A stretch of 64,000 bases of DNA from JAIOZK01 sp964550205 (GTDB lineage Bacteria > Bacteroidota > Bacteroidia > Bacteroidales > JAIOZK01), in assembly GCA_964550205.1 (NCBI GenBank), contig CAZJYD010000005.1, positions 1-64,000 on the forward strand, read 5' to 3'. Position numbers and translations under genes: made by a program. Below, piece by piece: positions 51,501-59,881 of this stretch. The stretch's first letter is position 1; each line of letters starts with the position of its first letter. The notes beneath the pieces are model-generated. The model saw only the letters and a program-made list of their open reading frames with translations, ran no database searches and had not been told where the DNA came from.

Positions 51501-53162
51501 TTAATATCTTATTTCCGGATTCCTGTATACATCTTCACCATTTATATATGTTCTGACAATACGTACTTCAGGTATATCCTCTTCATCAACGGTCATAATG
51601 TCTTTTTCGAGTATCACAAAATCGGCATCTTTTCCTGGTTGCAGACTTCCTTTCCTGTCTTCCTCAAAACTCCCCTTTGCTGCCCATATAGTCATAGATT
51701 TTAATGTTTCCTCACGGCTAAGGGCATTGCTTTTCAAAAACCCACCTTCAGGATATCCTTCATGATCTTTTCGGGCAACTGTTGAATAAAATGTATACAA
51801 AGGATCAATTTCCTCAACAGGGAAATCAGTACCGTTAATTATCCAACCATTTTGCTCTAACAAATCCTTAAAAGCATATGACCATTTAATGCGCTTCTTT
51901 CCTAATCTATCTTCAGCCCAGTACATATCCGAGGTTGCGTGTGTACCCTGTAATGATGGAATAACCGAATATTTACCAAATTTATCAATGTCTTTAGGAT
52001 TGATTATCTGGGCGTGTTCAATCCTCCATCTTCTGTCGTTGGTATCTTTAAGAAACTCACCATAAATATCCAGCATCAAACCAGCTGCAGAATCACCTAT
52101 TGCATGAGTATTTACCTGAAATCCTGCATCGTAAGCTCTTTTGCATATTTTTCTGTAATAATTGGGTTGGTTTATAAGTATACCATAATTTTCGGGGTCA
52201 TCAGAATAGGGTTCTGTCAGAAGTGCTCCTCTGGAACCAAGCGCTCCATCAGCAAATAATTTAACCGCAGTTATGGTTAACCTTTCTGTATGATATGGCT
52301 CTTTTTTAAGGAAGTAATTTAAATTTTTTTCAGTAGGGCTTAGCATTGCATTGATCTTAATTTTCAGGTTCTCCTCTCTTTGCAAGGAATCAAGTAATAA
52401 GATATCATCCTTGTCAAGTCCGGCATCAACAACGGAAGTCAAACCAACGGCAAAGCAGTTTTTTTGAGCACTTAACAGCGCTTCCGTTTTTTCCTTCCTG
52501 TTCAATTCGGGTATCAGATATTTCATTCTATCGGCAGCATTATCAATAAGTATACCGGTTGGCTCACCCTGTTCATCTATAAATATTTCACCTCCTGTAA
52601 TTTTGGTATCAGCATTGATTCCGGCTTCACGTAGTGCCAGGCTATTAGCTAATACGGCATGTCCATCAATACGTGTTAATACAACCGGAACATCGGGGAA
52701 AAGTTCGTCAAGACGGTCTTTAACCGGCCATTCTTTTACTTTCCAGTCGTTCTGGTCCCATCCGCGTCCTGTTAACCATTCAGGTTCATATTTATTGTAA
52801 TGTGCTCTCAGAGTATCCAAGACCTCATCAAATGAACCTGTACCAACCAGATCAGCATTACTTACTAATCCTTTGGCATACGAAACAAAATGACAATGAC
52901 CATCAATAAATCCAGGATAAATTGTTTTGCCAAAAGCATTATAAACCTTAGGTGCGCTGTATTTATTAAATATTGCCTCTGTAGTACCCAATTCTACAAT
53001 TTTTCCATCTTTAACTGCAAAGCTTTCAGCAGTTGAAAAACAGGAATCTACCGTATATACTTTTGAGCTATATATTATTAAATCAACTTTCTTTTTCATT
53101 TGTGAACAGGAAAAAAAAGTTATAATTAATGCAATTAAACTTATTAACGAAATCTTTTTCAT
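51501..53162 (-). CDS. Amidohydrolase family 3 lipoprotein (YtcJ-like)
   Basis: 553 residues with lipoprotein signal (LISLIALIITFFSC). Metal-dependent hydrolase features: YPGFIDGHCHFVSYA (HxH metal site), SVVDAGLDKDD, NTHAIGDSAAGLML, RRWRIEHAQIINPKDI, and NGTDFPVEEIDP (metal Asp). This is the YtcJ-type exoenzyme subfamily in which substrates vary (amides, hydantoins, N-acyl amino acids), so the reaction is not assigned. It is outside the inner membrane, suggesting degradation of external compounds. Lone gene on minus between the GT2 pseudogene and a second repeat cluster. Confidence 0.88.
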   Translation of the reverse strand: MKKISLISLIALIITFFSCSQMKKKVDLIIYSSKVYTVDSCFSTAESFAVKDGKIVELGTTEAIFNKYSAPKVYNAFGKTIYPGFIDGHCHFVSYAKGLVSNADLVGTGSFDEVLDTLRAHYNKYEPEWLTGRGWDQNDWKVKEWPVKDRLDELFPDVPVVLTRIDGHAVLANSLALREAGINADTKITGGEIFIDEQGEPTGILIDNAADRMKYLIPELNRKEKTEALLSAQKNCFAVGLTSVVDAGLDKDDILLLDSLQREENLKIKINAMLSPTEKNLNYFLKKEPYHTERLTITAVKLFADGALGSRGALLTEPYSDDPENYGILINQPNYYRKICKRAYDAGFQVNTHAIGDSAAGLMLDIYGEFLKDTNDRRWRIEHAQIINPKDIDKFGKYSVIPSLQGTHATSDMYWAEDRLGKKRIKWSYAFKDLLEQNGWIINGTDFPVEEIDPLYTFYSTVARKDHEGYPEGGFLKSNALSREETLKSMTIWAAKGSFEEDRKGSLQPGKDADFVILEKDIMTVDEEDIPEVRIVRTYINGEDVYRNPEIRY

Positions 53163-53522
53163 TTTTATATATGTTTATGGTGTATAATTCAAATATCTTA
53201 AAAAGCCTGAATAGTGACTGTATATAAATTACTTATTAAGGAGATTTCTCCTTCAAAAACTTCGCTTTGCTCAGTTTTTCTAGTCGAAATGACAGTGGTT
53301 CATTTATTTTGGGGGAGCGCTGCGGAGGACGCTCTGCGCCCTCCGCAGCCCTCCCCTCTCTATGTCATAACTGCTGTCATGTTGAGGCTATCCAAAAATT
53401 TAAGAACTTTCTCCATTAAAGACAAAATTATTAAAATAAGGTTTGTCGAAAAAAAAATATTTTTACCCTTATAAATTTTAAATGAATTTTCTATTTTTGC
53501 TGAAATTATAAAACCAAATGTC
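53163..53522. repeat. Repeat-bearing intergenic region with GC-rich hairpin
   Basis: No gene in this 360-bp stretch. An AGATTTCTCC...TCGAAATGACAG stretch (about 53239-53295) resembles the modules at 50479-50817 in degraded form. A GC-rich imperfect hairpin covers 53311-53356 with a 9-bp perfect stem CTGCGGAGG/CCTCCGCAG. A TATTTTTG box (53492-53499) precedes the next gene by 23 bp. Confidence 0.6.
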
Positions 53523-54077
53523 ATGAAGGATAAAATATTGTCGACAAGATTCATTTTCATCTTAACCATAATACTATTCGGTGCTTTTATGAGACTGATC
53601 CCCCATTGGCCCAATTTTACACCAATTGCTGCAATAGCGTTATTCGGCGGGACTTATTTCTCAAGAAAATATCTGGCCTTCCTCATTCCATTGATCGCCA
53701 TGTTTGTGAGCGATCTTATCATAGGATTTCACAGTAATATGATCGCAGTTTATATTGCTTTTGCTATTACGGTTATGATAGGCTTTATACTAAATAAGAA
53801 GATCAATATTGCAACAATTGCGGGTGCTTCAATAACTGCATCCATTATATTTTTCCTTGTAACCAATTTTGCCGCATGGATCGCATTGCCTATTTACCCA
53901 AAGAATTTTGCAGGATTGATGGAAAGCTACCTTGCCGCATTGGTATTTTTTAATGACGGATCATATGGAGTTTCCTTTTTCCTGAATAATGTACTAAGCG
54001 GTCTGTTTTATAATGGTATTTTCTTCGGGGTGTTTTACCTTGCTCAGCAAAGAATTCCTGCTTTGGCAAGGGCATGA
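53523..54077 (+). CDS. DUF6580-like small multi-pass membrane protein
   Basis: 184 residues, about six hydrophobic segments. RLIPHWPNFTPIAAIALFGGTYFSRKYLAFLIPLIAMFVSDLIIGFHSN matches a family of small membrane proteins in Bacteroidota and cyanobacteria (DUF6580; number from memory), whose layout resembles the S-component of ECF vitamin transporters. If so, it could bind a vitamin or a metal, but this is inference. No riboswitch was recognised upstream. It is a lone gene with a TATTTTTG box upstream. Confidence 0.75.
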   Translation: MKDKILSTRFIFILTIILFGAFMRLIPHWPNFTPIAAIALFGGTYFSRKYLAFLIPLIAMFVSDLIIGFHSNMIAVYIAFAITVMIGFILNKKINIATIAGASITASIIFFLVTNFAAWIALPIYPKNFAGLMESYLAALVFFNDGSYGVSFFLNNVLSGLFYNGIFFGVFYLAQQRIPALARA

Positions 54078-54269
54078 TTTTTTTTCGTTCTATTGACGTT
54101 TTTAAGAAATCCTTTGTCATTGCATTATCTGAATAATTATATTTCGATAAAAACCTTATTTTTTGAAATTAAACCTTATTAGAAAAAAATGGAATTTGGA
54201 TCGGAACAGAAGAGGAGAAGTCAGTTTAAGACGTAATTCATAACTTATTGATTTTAAAATCTTTCTTTA

Positions 54270-54653
54270 TCAATCAAACAGCTCCTCATCCCTCTCCAGC
54301 AGCAGAACGGAATACTGGGGTACTATAAAATATTTTTCATTTCCGAATCGTATTTCAACTGCGCCTTTTTGCATAAAAACTGCCAGGTCGCCTTCTTTGG
54401 CCTGCAGTGGTATGTATTTTATCTTTTCATCAACATTTTTCCAGGGCTGATCATCTTCTTCCACAGGTAATGGAATCGGGTAACCGGGGCCAACCTTTAC
54501 TACATAACCATACCTTACTTCTTCCTGTTCCTTATAACCGGGAGGCAAATAAAGGCCTCCTTTTGTTTTTGACTGTGGTGTTTTTGGTTTTATCAGCATC
54601 CTGTCCCCTACCACTATTAGTTTTTCTAAATGATCTTTGTTTTTTATCTCCAT
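54270..54653 (-). CDS. GroES-family co-chaperone homologue
   Basis: 127 residues. The GroES beta-barrel pattern is visible: LEKLIVVGDRMLIKPKTPQSKTKGGLYLPPGYKEQEEVRYGYVVKVGPGYPIP, then GDLAVFMQKGAVEIRFGNEKYFIVPQYSVLLLE. It is longer than canonical GroES (about 95) with an insertion (LPVEEDDQPWKNVDEKIKYIPL), and no groEL neighbours it, so it is a second, divergent GroES-like protein found in Bacteroidota rather than the main GroES. The client is unknown. Confidence 0.85.
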   Translation of the reverse strand: MEIKNKDHLEKLIVVGDRMLIKPKTPQSKTKGGLYLPPGYKEQEEVRYGYVVKVGPGYPIPLPVEEDDQPWKNVDEKIKYIPLQAKEGDLAVFMQKGAVEIRFGNEKYFIVPQYSVLLLERDEELFD

Positions 54654-54727
54654 TACATCAGATTTTATAAGATTTCAAAATTATACAATGTTAACAATAA
54701 ACATACTCCATCATAAAAAATAATGGG

Positions 54728-54735
54728 TATTTTTG
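54728..54735 (+). promoter_or_regulatory. -7 promoter box (TATTTTTG) for the 54757-mutL operon
   Basis: Fits TAnnTTTG, 21 bp before the ATG at 54757. No -33 box recognised. Confidence 0.4.
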
Positions 54736-54756
54736 TAGTTACAAACCCAGTTTAAC

Positions 54757-55059
54757 ATGAAATTAGTTTTTTTCAGAAGACCCAAGCCACGGCAATTTGA
54801 TTATAAACCGAGGTATTATGACAAAGAAAAAGATGAAAGAGAACAGCGAAAAAAAGAATTGGGCATTACAGATAGTGATGATCATATTGAACAGTTCAGG
54901 TCGCAGCTAAGAAGAAAATGGAAATATGACCGGGAAGCCAAAAAAAGAAAAACTTCCGATCTTAAAACAATTGTTTATTTATTGATAGTGTTTTTATTCG
55001 TTTATTTAATTTTCTTTTCAGACTTTGTTCATAATATAGTAACCTTTTTTACACATTAA
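54757..55059 (+). CDS. Small membrane protein of unknown function, upstream of mutL
   Basis: 100 residues. A basic N-terminal part (FFRRPKPRQFDYKPRYYDKEKDEREQRKKELG), a charged middle and one C-terminal transmembrane segment (IVYLLIVFLFVYLIFFSDFVH). Resembles a Bacteroidota-conserved small protein that precedes mutL. Its TAA stop overlaps the ATG of mutL by one base, implying translational coupling. Function not recognised. Confidence 0.75.
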   Translation: MKLVFFRRPKPRQFDYKPRYYDKEKDEREQRKKELGITDSDDHIEQFRSQLRRKWKYDREAKKRKTSDLKTIVYLLIVFLFVYLIFFSDFVHNIVTFFTH

Positions 55060-56903
55060 TGTCGGATTTGATCAAACTATTACCGGATTCTGTTGCCAAT
55101 CAGATTGCTGCAGGTGAAGTTATTCAACGTCCTGCCTCTGCAGTTAAAGAACTGCTTGAAAACTCCATAGATGCCGGAGCAGATGATATTACACTTGTGA
55201 TAAAGGATGCAGGCAAAACCTCCATTCAGGTAACCGATAACGGATGCGGTATGTCGGAAAGAGATGCCAGGATGAGCTTTGAAAGACATGCAACATCAAA
55301 AATACACAAAGCCGATGATCTTTTTGCCATACGCACCATGGGCTTTAGAGGTGAGGCACTGGCTTCGATAGCCGCCATTTCATTAACTGAAATAAAAACA
55401 AAAACGACCGAAGACGAAATAGGAATCCAAATTAAAATTGAAGGATCTAAACTAATTGATCAGCAACCTGTCTCCTGTCCCACAGGTACAACTATTATCG
55501 TGAAAAATCTTTTTTTTAATGTCCCCGCCAGAAGAAAATTCCTGAAGTCAAATACAGCAGAATTCCGTCATATAATCGAAGAGTTTCAGCGTATTGCCAT
55601 TCCAAATTCTGATAAATCATTAAGTCTGACACATAATGGCAAAACCATATTCAAATTACCAAAATCTTCTTTAAAGGAACGTATAGTAAATATAATGGGT
55701 TCATACTATAATGAGCGCATTATAAAAGTAGAACAAACCACCAACCAGGTGCATATTTTTGGCTATATAGGAAAACCCCAATATGCAAAAAAAACAAGGG
55801 GGGAGCAATATTTCTTTGTCAATAAGAGGTTTATAAAGCATCCTTATCTTCATCACGCCGTGGATAATGCTTTTGAGGAATTACTGCCAAATGATACTTA
55901 TCCTTCATACTTCATTTTCATTGAAATATATCCTGATAAAATTGATATCAATATTCACCCTACAAAAACAGAAGTAAACTTTGAGAATTATCAATTGATA
56001 TATGCAATAATAAAATCTGCCATCAGACAATCACTGGGAAAATTCAACATTATCCCCAGTATGGATTTTGAAGTTGAACAAAGTCTGGATTTAAGAGAAC
56101 GGGATAAGGACCAGCCTGTCAGAAATCCTTTTTATCAAAAAGAAACACAATATAATCCATTTGAATCAGGCAACAGGCAAAAGCGTTCAAAGGATCATGC
56201 ACGATACGGTACATCATCGAAACATGACTGGGAAAACCTTTATGAAATAACCAAAAGTTCCGGAATACAGGATGATAAGGATAAAACGGAACAATTAAGC
56301 CAGTCTCATTCCGAAAGTTCTAAATTATTTGATATTAGTGCTTCACGAAAATTCTTTCAGGTTCAAAACCGCCTTATTATTACTTTCATTAAATCGGGTA
56401 TTATGATCATTGACCAGCACAATGCTCATCTGAGGATACTTTATGAAAAATACCTCGATCAACTTAAGCGGAAAAAAACCACTACCCAAAAGGAATTATT
56501 TCCACAGCATATTAACTTTTCACAGGAAAACAGTGAAATACTCAGAGAAATTAAAAACGAATTGAAAATCATTGGTTTCAGCATCAACGAATTTGGTAAA
56601 AACACTTTTGTCCTCGACGGTTCCCCGTCAAATTGTATTAATATGAATATAAGTGATATTTTAGAAGAAATCATTGAAAATTTCAGAAATAACATTTCAG
56701 AATATAACCTAAGCACTACAATTAGCCTTGCCAGAGCTTTAGCTGCCGGGCTGGCAATACGCCATGGTAAAAAGCTACAACCTGAGGAAATGGAAGAACT
56801 GAATGACCAATTATTTTCATGTTCTATTCCTGATAAGACGCCTGATGGCAGGTTAACCTTTGAGATCATTCCTTTCGAGAGTATCGACAAAAAATTTAAA
56901 TAA
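55059..56903 (+). CDS. mutL: DNA mismatch repair protein MutL
   Basis: 614 residues. GHKL ATPase N-terminus: VANQIAAGEVIQRPASAVKELLENSIDAGA, VTDNGCGM, and GFRGEALASI. The C-terminal domain is dimerisation and, in most bacteria with this length, a nicking endonuclease with DQHA(x)2E(x)4E. Here residues 452-463 read DQHNAHLRILYE: the Ala is Asn and the first motif Glu is Leu (codon CTG), so the metal site is altered. The later ALAAGLAIRHGKKLQPEEME and TPDGRLTF stretches are present. It works with MutS in mismatch repair. Starts on the TAATG overlap with the small upstream gene. Confidence 0.95.
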   Translation: MSDLIKLLPDSVANQIAAGEVIQRPASAVKELLENSIDAGADDITLVIKDAGKTSIQVTDNGCGMSERDARMSFERHATSKIHKADDLFAIRTMGFRGEALASIAAISLTEIKTKTTEDEIGIQIKIEGSKLIDQQPVSCPTGTTIIVKNLFFNVPARRKFLKSNTAEFRHIIEEFQRIAIPNSDKSLSLTHNGKTIFKLPKSSLKERIVNIMGSYYNERIIKVEQTTNQVHIFGYIGKPQYAKKTRGEQYFFVNKRFIKHPYLHHAVDNAFEELLPNDTYPSYFIFIEIYPDKIDINIHPTKTEVNFENYQLIYAIIKSAIRQSLGKFNIIPSMDFEVEQSLDLRERDKDQPVRNPFYQKETQYNPFESGNRQKRSKDHARYGTSSKHDWENLYEITKSSGIQDDKDKTEQLSQSHSESSKLFDISASRKFFQVQNRLIITFIKSGIMIIDQHNAHLRILYEKYLDQLKRKKTTTQKELFPQHINFSQENSEILREIKNELKIIGFSINEFGKNTFVLDGSPSNCINMNISDILEEIIENFRNNISEYNLSTTISLARALAAGLAIRHGKKLQPEEMEELNDQLFSCSIPDKTPDGRLTFEIIPFESIDKKFK

Positions 56904-56966
56904 TAAAACAACAATAAACCAGTCAGGTTGTTAATTTTGCAGCAGAAACAAAAATAAATCATACAG

Positions 56967-57815
56967 ATGGAGCAACAGATCAGACCGCGAGGATTCAGGA
57001 TATTACCACCTGTAGTAAAGAATTTATTAATTTTAAACGGAATATTTTTTCTTGCAACCATTGTTCTTGAAAGTGTTTATGGTATTGATTTGATCGATTA
57101 CCTTGGTCTGCATTATTTGCCTTCAGAAAAATTCCAGCCTTACCAGTTTATCACATATATGTTCATGCATGCCGGCTTTGCACATATACTATTTAATATG
57201 TTTGCACTATGGATGTTTGGTAATGCACTGGAAAACTTATGGGGGCCTAAGCGCTTTTTATTTTATTATTTTGTGACAGGTATCGGGGCTGCTCTGGTTC
57301 ATTATATCGTTTATTTCTTCCAGATAAATCCAACCTTACAGGCGATGAATGCATTTTTGTCAGATCCGAGTTTTGCAAGTCTGCAATCGTTTGTTCAGTC
57401 ACATGAATTTCATGTTAGTGAATACTCAGGACAAATATGGCGTCAGTTCCTTGAATTCAAGCAAGATTATAGCACACTGGCTTTTAATGAAGATAACCAC
57501 CATGCCCTGCAAAATGCTGTTACATTCATTTCCAAATATAAAGAATATTATCTTAATCTTCCTAATGTTGTAGGAGCTTCCGGAGCAGTATTCGGTATAT
57601 TACTCGCTTTTGGAATGTTGTTTCCCAACGCAATAATATATCTTTATTTTGCTATTCCTATTAAAGCAAAATGGTTTGTTATTATTTACGGTGCTATTGA
57701 ATTATATGCAGGTATTGCGAATACCGGAGATAATGTGGCCCATTTTGCGCATCTGGGTGGTATGATTTTTGGGTTCTTCCTTATTAAATACTGGAAAAAA
57801 CGAAATCGAAGATAA
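56967..57815 (+). CDS. Rhomboid family intramembrane serine protease (first of a pair)
   Basis: 282 residues. Six-segment rhomboid core: HAGFAHILFNMFALWMFG (the conserved HxxxN), catalytic Ser in VVGASGAVFGILLAF, and catalytic His in VAHFAHLGGMIFGFF. An unusual loop of about 80 residues lies between the second and third segments (QINPTLQAMNAFLSDPSF...). It cleaves membrane-spanning helices. TAATTTTG box at 56932-56939. Its TAA overlaps the ATG of the second rhomboid by one base. Confidence 0.92.
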   Translation: MEQQIRPRGFRILPPVVKNLLILNGIFFLATIVLESVYGIDLIDYLGLHYLPSEKFQPYQFITYMFMHAGFAHILFNMFALWMFGNALENLWGPKRFLFYYFVTGIGAALVHYIVYFFQINPTLQAMNAFLSDPSFASLQSFVQSHEFHVSEYSGQIWRQFLEFKQDYSTLAFNEDNHHALQNAVTFISKYKEYYLNLPNVVGASGAVFGILLAFGMLFPNAIIYLYFAIPIKAKWFVIIYGAIELYAGIANTGDNVAHFAHLGGMIFGFFLIKYWKKRNRR

Positions 57816-58750
57816 TGAATCCATATTACAGAAATCCGCTTGATGAAGTTAAAGCATTTTTTAAAAGAAAAACCATACTATCCAGACTGATACTTATCAA
57901 TTTAGGGGTGTTCATTTTTGTTAATCTTGTTAGCCTGTTTTTATGGCTTTTTCAGGTAAACTCCCAAACTATGGAACAATTTAATATTTCTCCGCTGGTA
58001 TACTGGTTATCTGTTCCTGCCGATGTTAACAACTTAATAACAAGACCTTGGAGTATTATTACCTATATGTTCCTTCAGCAAAATTTCTTTCATTTATTTT
58101 TCAACATGTTTGTATTATACTTTGGCGGTCGTATTTTTATGGAATATCTCAGTCAAAAGAAATTACTCAGTACATATATATGGGGCGGTATTCTAGGAGC
58201 ATTATTCTTTATTATTTCTTTTAATCTTTTTCCAGTGTTTGAAAGCTATACTTCTTTAGCTATTGCACTGGGTGCTTCAGCCTCTGTGCTTGCAATACTT
58301 GTAGCCATTTCAACATATGTTCCGAATTATACCGTAAACTTATTGTTATTCGGAAGGGTGAAGCTAAAATATATTGCCATAGTACTTGTTGTTATAGATG
58401 TATTAAGCATACAGAGAGAAAATCCCGGAGGACATATAGCACACCTGGGAGGTGCATTCTGGGGCTTCATTTACATATTGATGTTAAAAAAAGGTTATAA
58501 TATGAGCTTTTTCAGTAACATATTTGATTTTAAAAAATTATTTCAACCTTTCTTAAAACCCAAAAAACCGAAACAAAGCACAACAGCAAATTACAATGAA
58601 AGACCTATTACTGATGATGAATATAACTATAAACGTGTTCAAAAACAGAAAAGAATTGATAACATACTTGAGAAGATATCCAAATCTGGTTACGAAAGCC
58701 TGACAAAGGAAGAGAAAGAATTTCTCTTCAGAATGAGTAACAAAAAATAA
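57815..58750 (+). CDS. Rhomboid family intramembrane serine protease (second of a pair)
   Basis: 311 residues. QQNFFHLFFNMFVLYFGGRIF, catalytic Ser in LGASASVLAI, and GGHIAHLGGAFWGFI with the catalytic His. A cytoplasmic C-terminal tail (about residues 235-311) is rich in Lys and Asn and ends KEEKEFLFRMSN, a short helical motif seen in many Bacteroidota rhomboids. Translationally coupled to the first rhomboid. Substrates unknown. Confidence 0.92.
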   Translation: MNPYYRNPLDEVKAFFKRKTILSRLILINLGVFIFVNLVSLFLWLFQVNSQTMEQFNISPLVYWLSVPADVNNLITRPWSIITYMFLQQNFFHLFFNMFVLYFGGRIFMEYLSQKKLLSTYIWGGILGALFFIISFNLFPVFESYTSLAIALGASASVLAILVAISTYVPNYTVNLLLFGRVKLKYIAIVLVVIDVLSIQRENPGGHIAHLGGAFWGFIYILMLKKGYNMSFFSNIFDFKKLFQPFLKPKKPKQSTTANYNERPITDDEYNYKRVQKQKRIDNILEKISKSGYESLTKEEKEFLFRMSNKK

Positions 58751-58751
58751 G

Positions 58752-59861
58752 GTGCAAAATAAAAAACGGCTAAAAAAGGTTTCATTTACAACAAAAATAT
58801 TATTGTTGATAAATCTGATAGTAATCATCGCATTATTACTATCCTATTTATCCAATTATATATCGCCGGCAAAATGGGCTTTCCCTGCATTTTTCGGAAT
58901 AACATATCCAATTATTCTATTAATAAATATATTCTTTGTAATACTTTGGCTACTGCTATGGAAAAAATATTTATTTCTATCATTAATTGTCATTTTGTCA
59001 GGAGCAGGATTTATAGGCAAATATTTACAATTTAATAAGCAGGAAGAAATACCTGACAAAAACAAAGTTTTAAAAATACTAACATTCAATGTGCATAATC
59101 TGACCGAGAACAATTTTAAAAAGCTGGATCAAAAACAAAATCAGATCTTTGAATACCTGGTTGAGCAATATGCTGATATCACCTGTCTTCAGGAATTCTT
59201 TTCTTTCGGGGAGAATTACTATTATCCACTTGTGTTTCTTCAACGAAAGCTTAACGCTGATAACTATTATTTTCAAAGCTACTATAATCCTTACAGCGAA
59301 AAAATAGTTGGTATGGCAATATTCAGCAAACTAAAACGAATTAATAGTGGAACACTATTCCATGATTCCACAAGAAATTTCGGTATTTATGGTGATTATA
59401 TATTCATTAATGACACATTCCGGGTTTACAATATTCATCTGGAATCGCTTTATCTGGGAAAAGATGATTACGATATGATTACAGGAAATCAATTAAACAA
59501 AATCGACAGGAAAAAATCATCCGAACTTATGAGTAAATTAAATATCGCTTTCAGAAACAGAGCCATGCAGGTTAATTCTATTGCAGAACATATGAATACA
59601 AGTCCTTATCCTGTTATTTTATGTGGCGATTTTAATGATATACCAACATCATATGCATATCATCGTCTCACATCAGGCTTAAAAGATGCTTTTGTTGAAC
59701 GTGGTTATGGCATGAATAAAACATTCAGAGGCAAATTACCGTACTTCAGAATAGACTATATCTGTTACGATCCGGTTTTTAAGGCAAAGAAATTTAATTC
59801 AACCGCCGTTGGGATTTCGGATCATTTTCCTGTTTCCTGTTATCTGGAGAAAACGAATTAG
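58752..59861 (+). CDS. Membrane-anchored endonuclease/exonuclease/phosphatase family protein
   Basis: 369 residues from a GTG start 2 bp after the second rhomboid's stop. Three N-terminal transmembrane segments (about 12-32, 40-62 and 68-90), then the EEP domain: KILTFNVHNL, ITCLQEFF (metal Glu), FRVYNIHLES (catalytic His), VILCGDFNDIPTSYAYHRL (GDFND metal and base), and GISDHFPVSCYL (SDH). The same fold covers phosphatases, sphingomyelinases and DNases; the membrane anchor and extracytoplasmic domain favour a phospholipid or phosphate-ester substrate. Coupled with the rhomboids by spacing. Substrate not assigned. Confidence 0.88.
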   Translation: MQNKKRLKKVSFTTKILLLINLIVIIALLLSYLSNYISPAKWAFPAFFGITYPIILLINIFFVILWLLLWKKYLFLSLIVILSGAGFIGKYLQFNKQEEIPDKNKVLKILTFNVHNLTENNFKKLDQKQNQIFEYLVEQYADITCLQEFFSFGENYYYPLVFLQRKLNADNYYFQSYYNPYSEKIVGMAIFSKLKRINSGTLFHDSTRNFGIYGDYIFINDTFRVYNIHLESLYLGKDDYDMITGNQLNKIDRKKSSELMSKLNIAFRNRAMQVNSIAEHMNTSPYPVILCGDFNDIPTSYAYHRLTSGLKDAFVERGYGMNKTFRGKLPYFRIDYICYDPVFKAKKFNSTAVGISDHFPVSCYLEKTN

Positions 59862-59881
59862 TAAACAAACTATCAATATCT

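Noticed and set aside
53523..54077. Vitamin riboswitch upstream of the S-component-like membrane protein
   Set aside because: The upstream stretch is explained by REP-like modules and a GC-rich hairpin; no known riboswitch core was seen.
56459..57061. 200-codon minus-strand open frame over the end of mutL and the start of the first rhomboid
   Set aside because: It is antisense to two well-supported genes and shows no family features.
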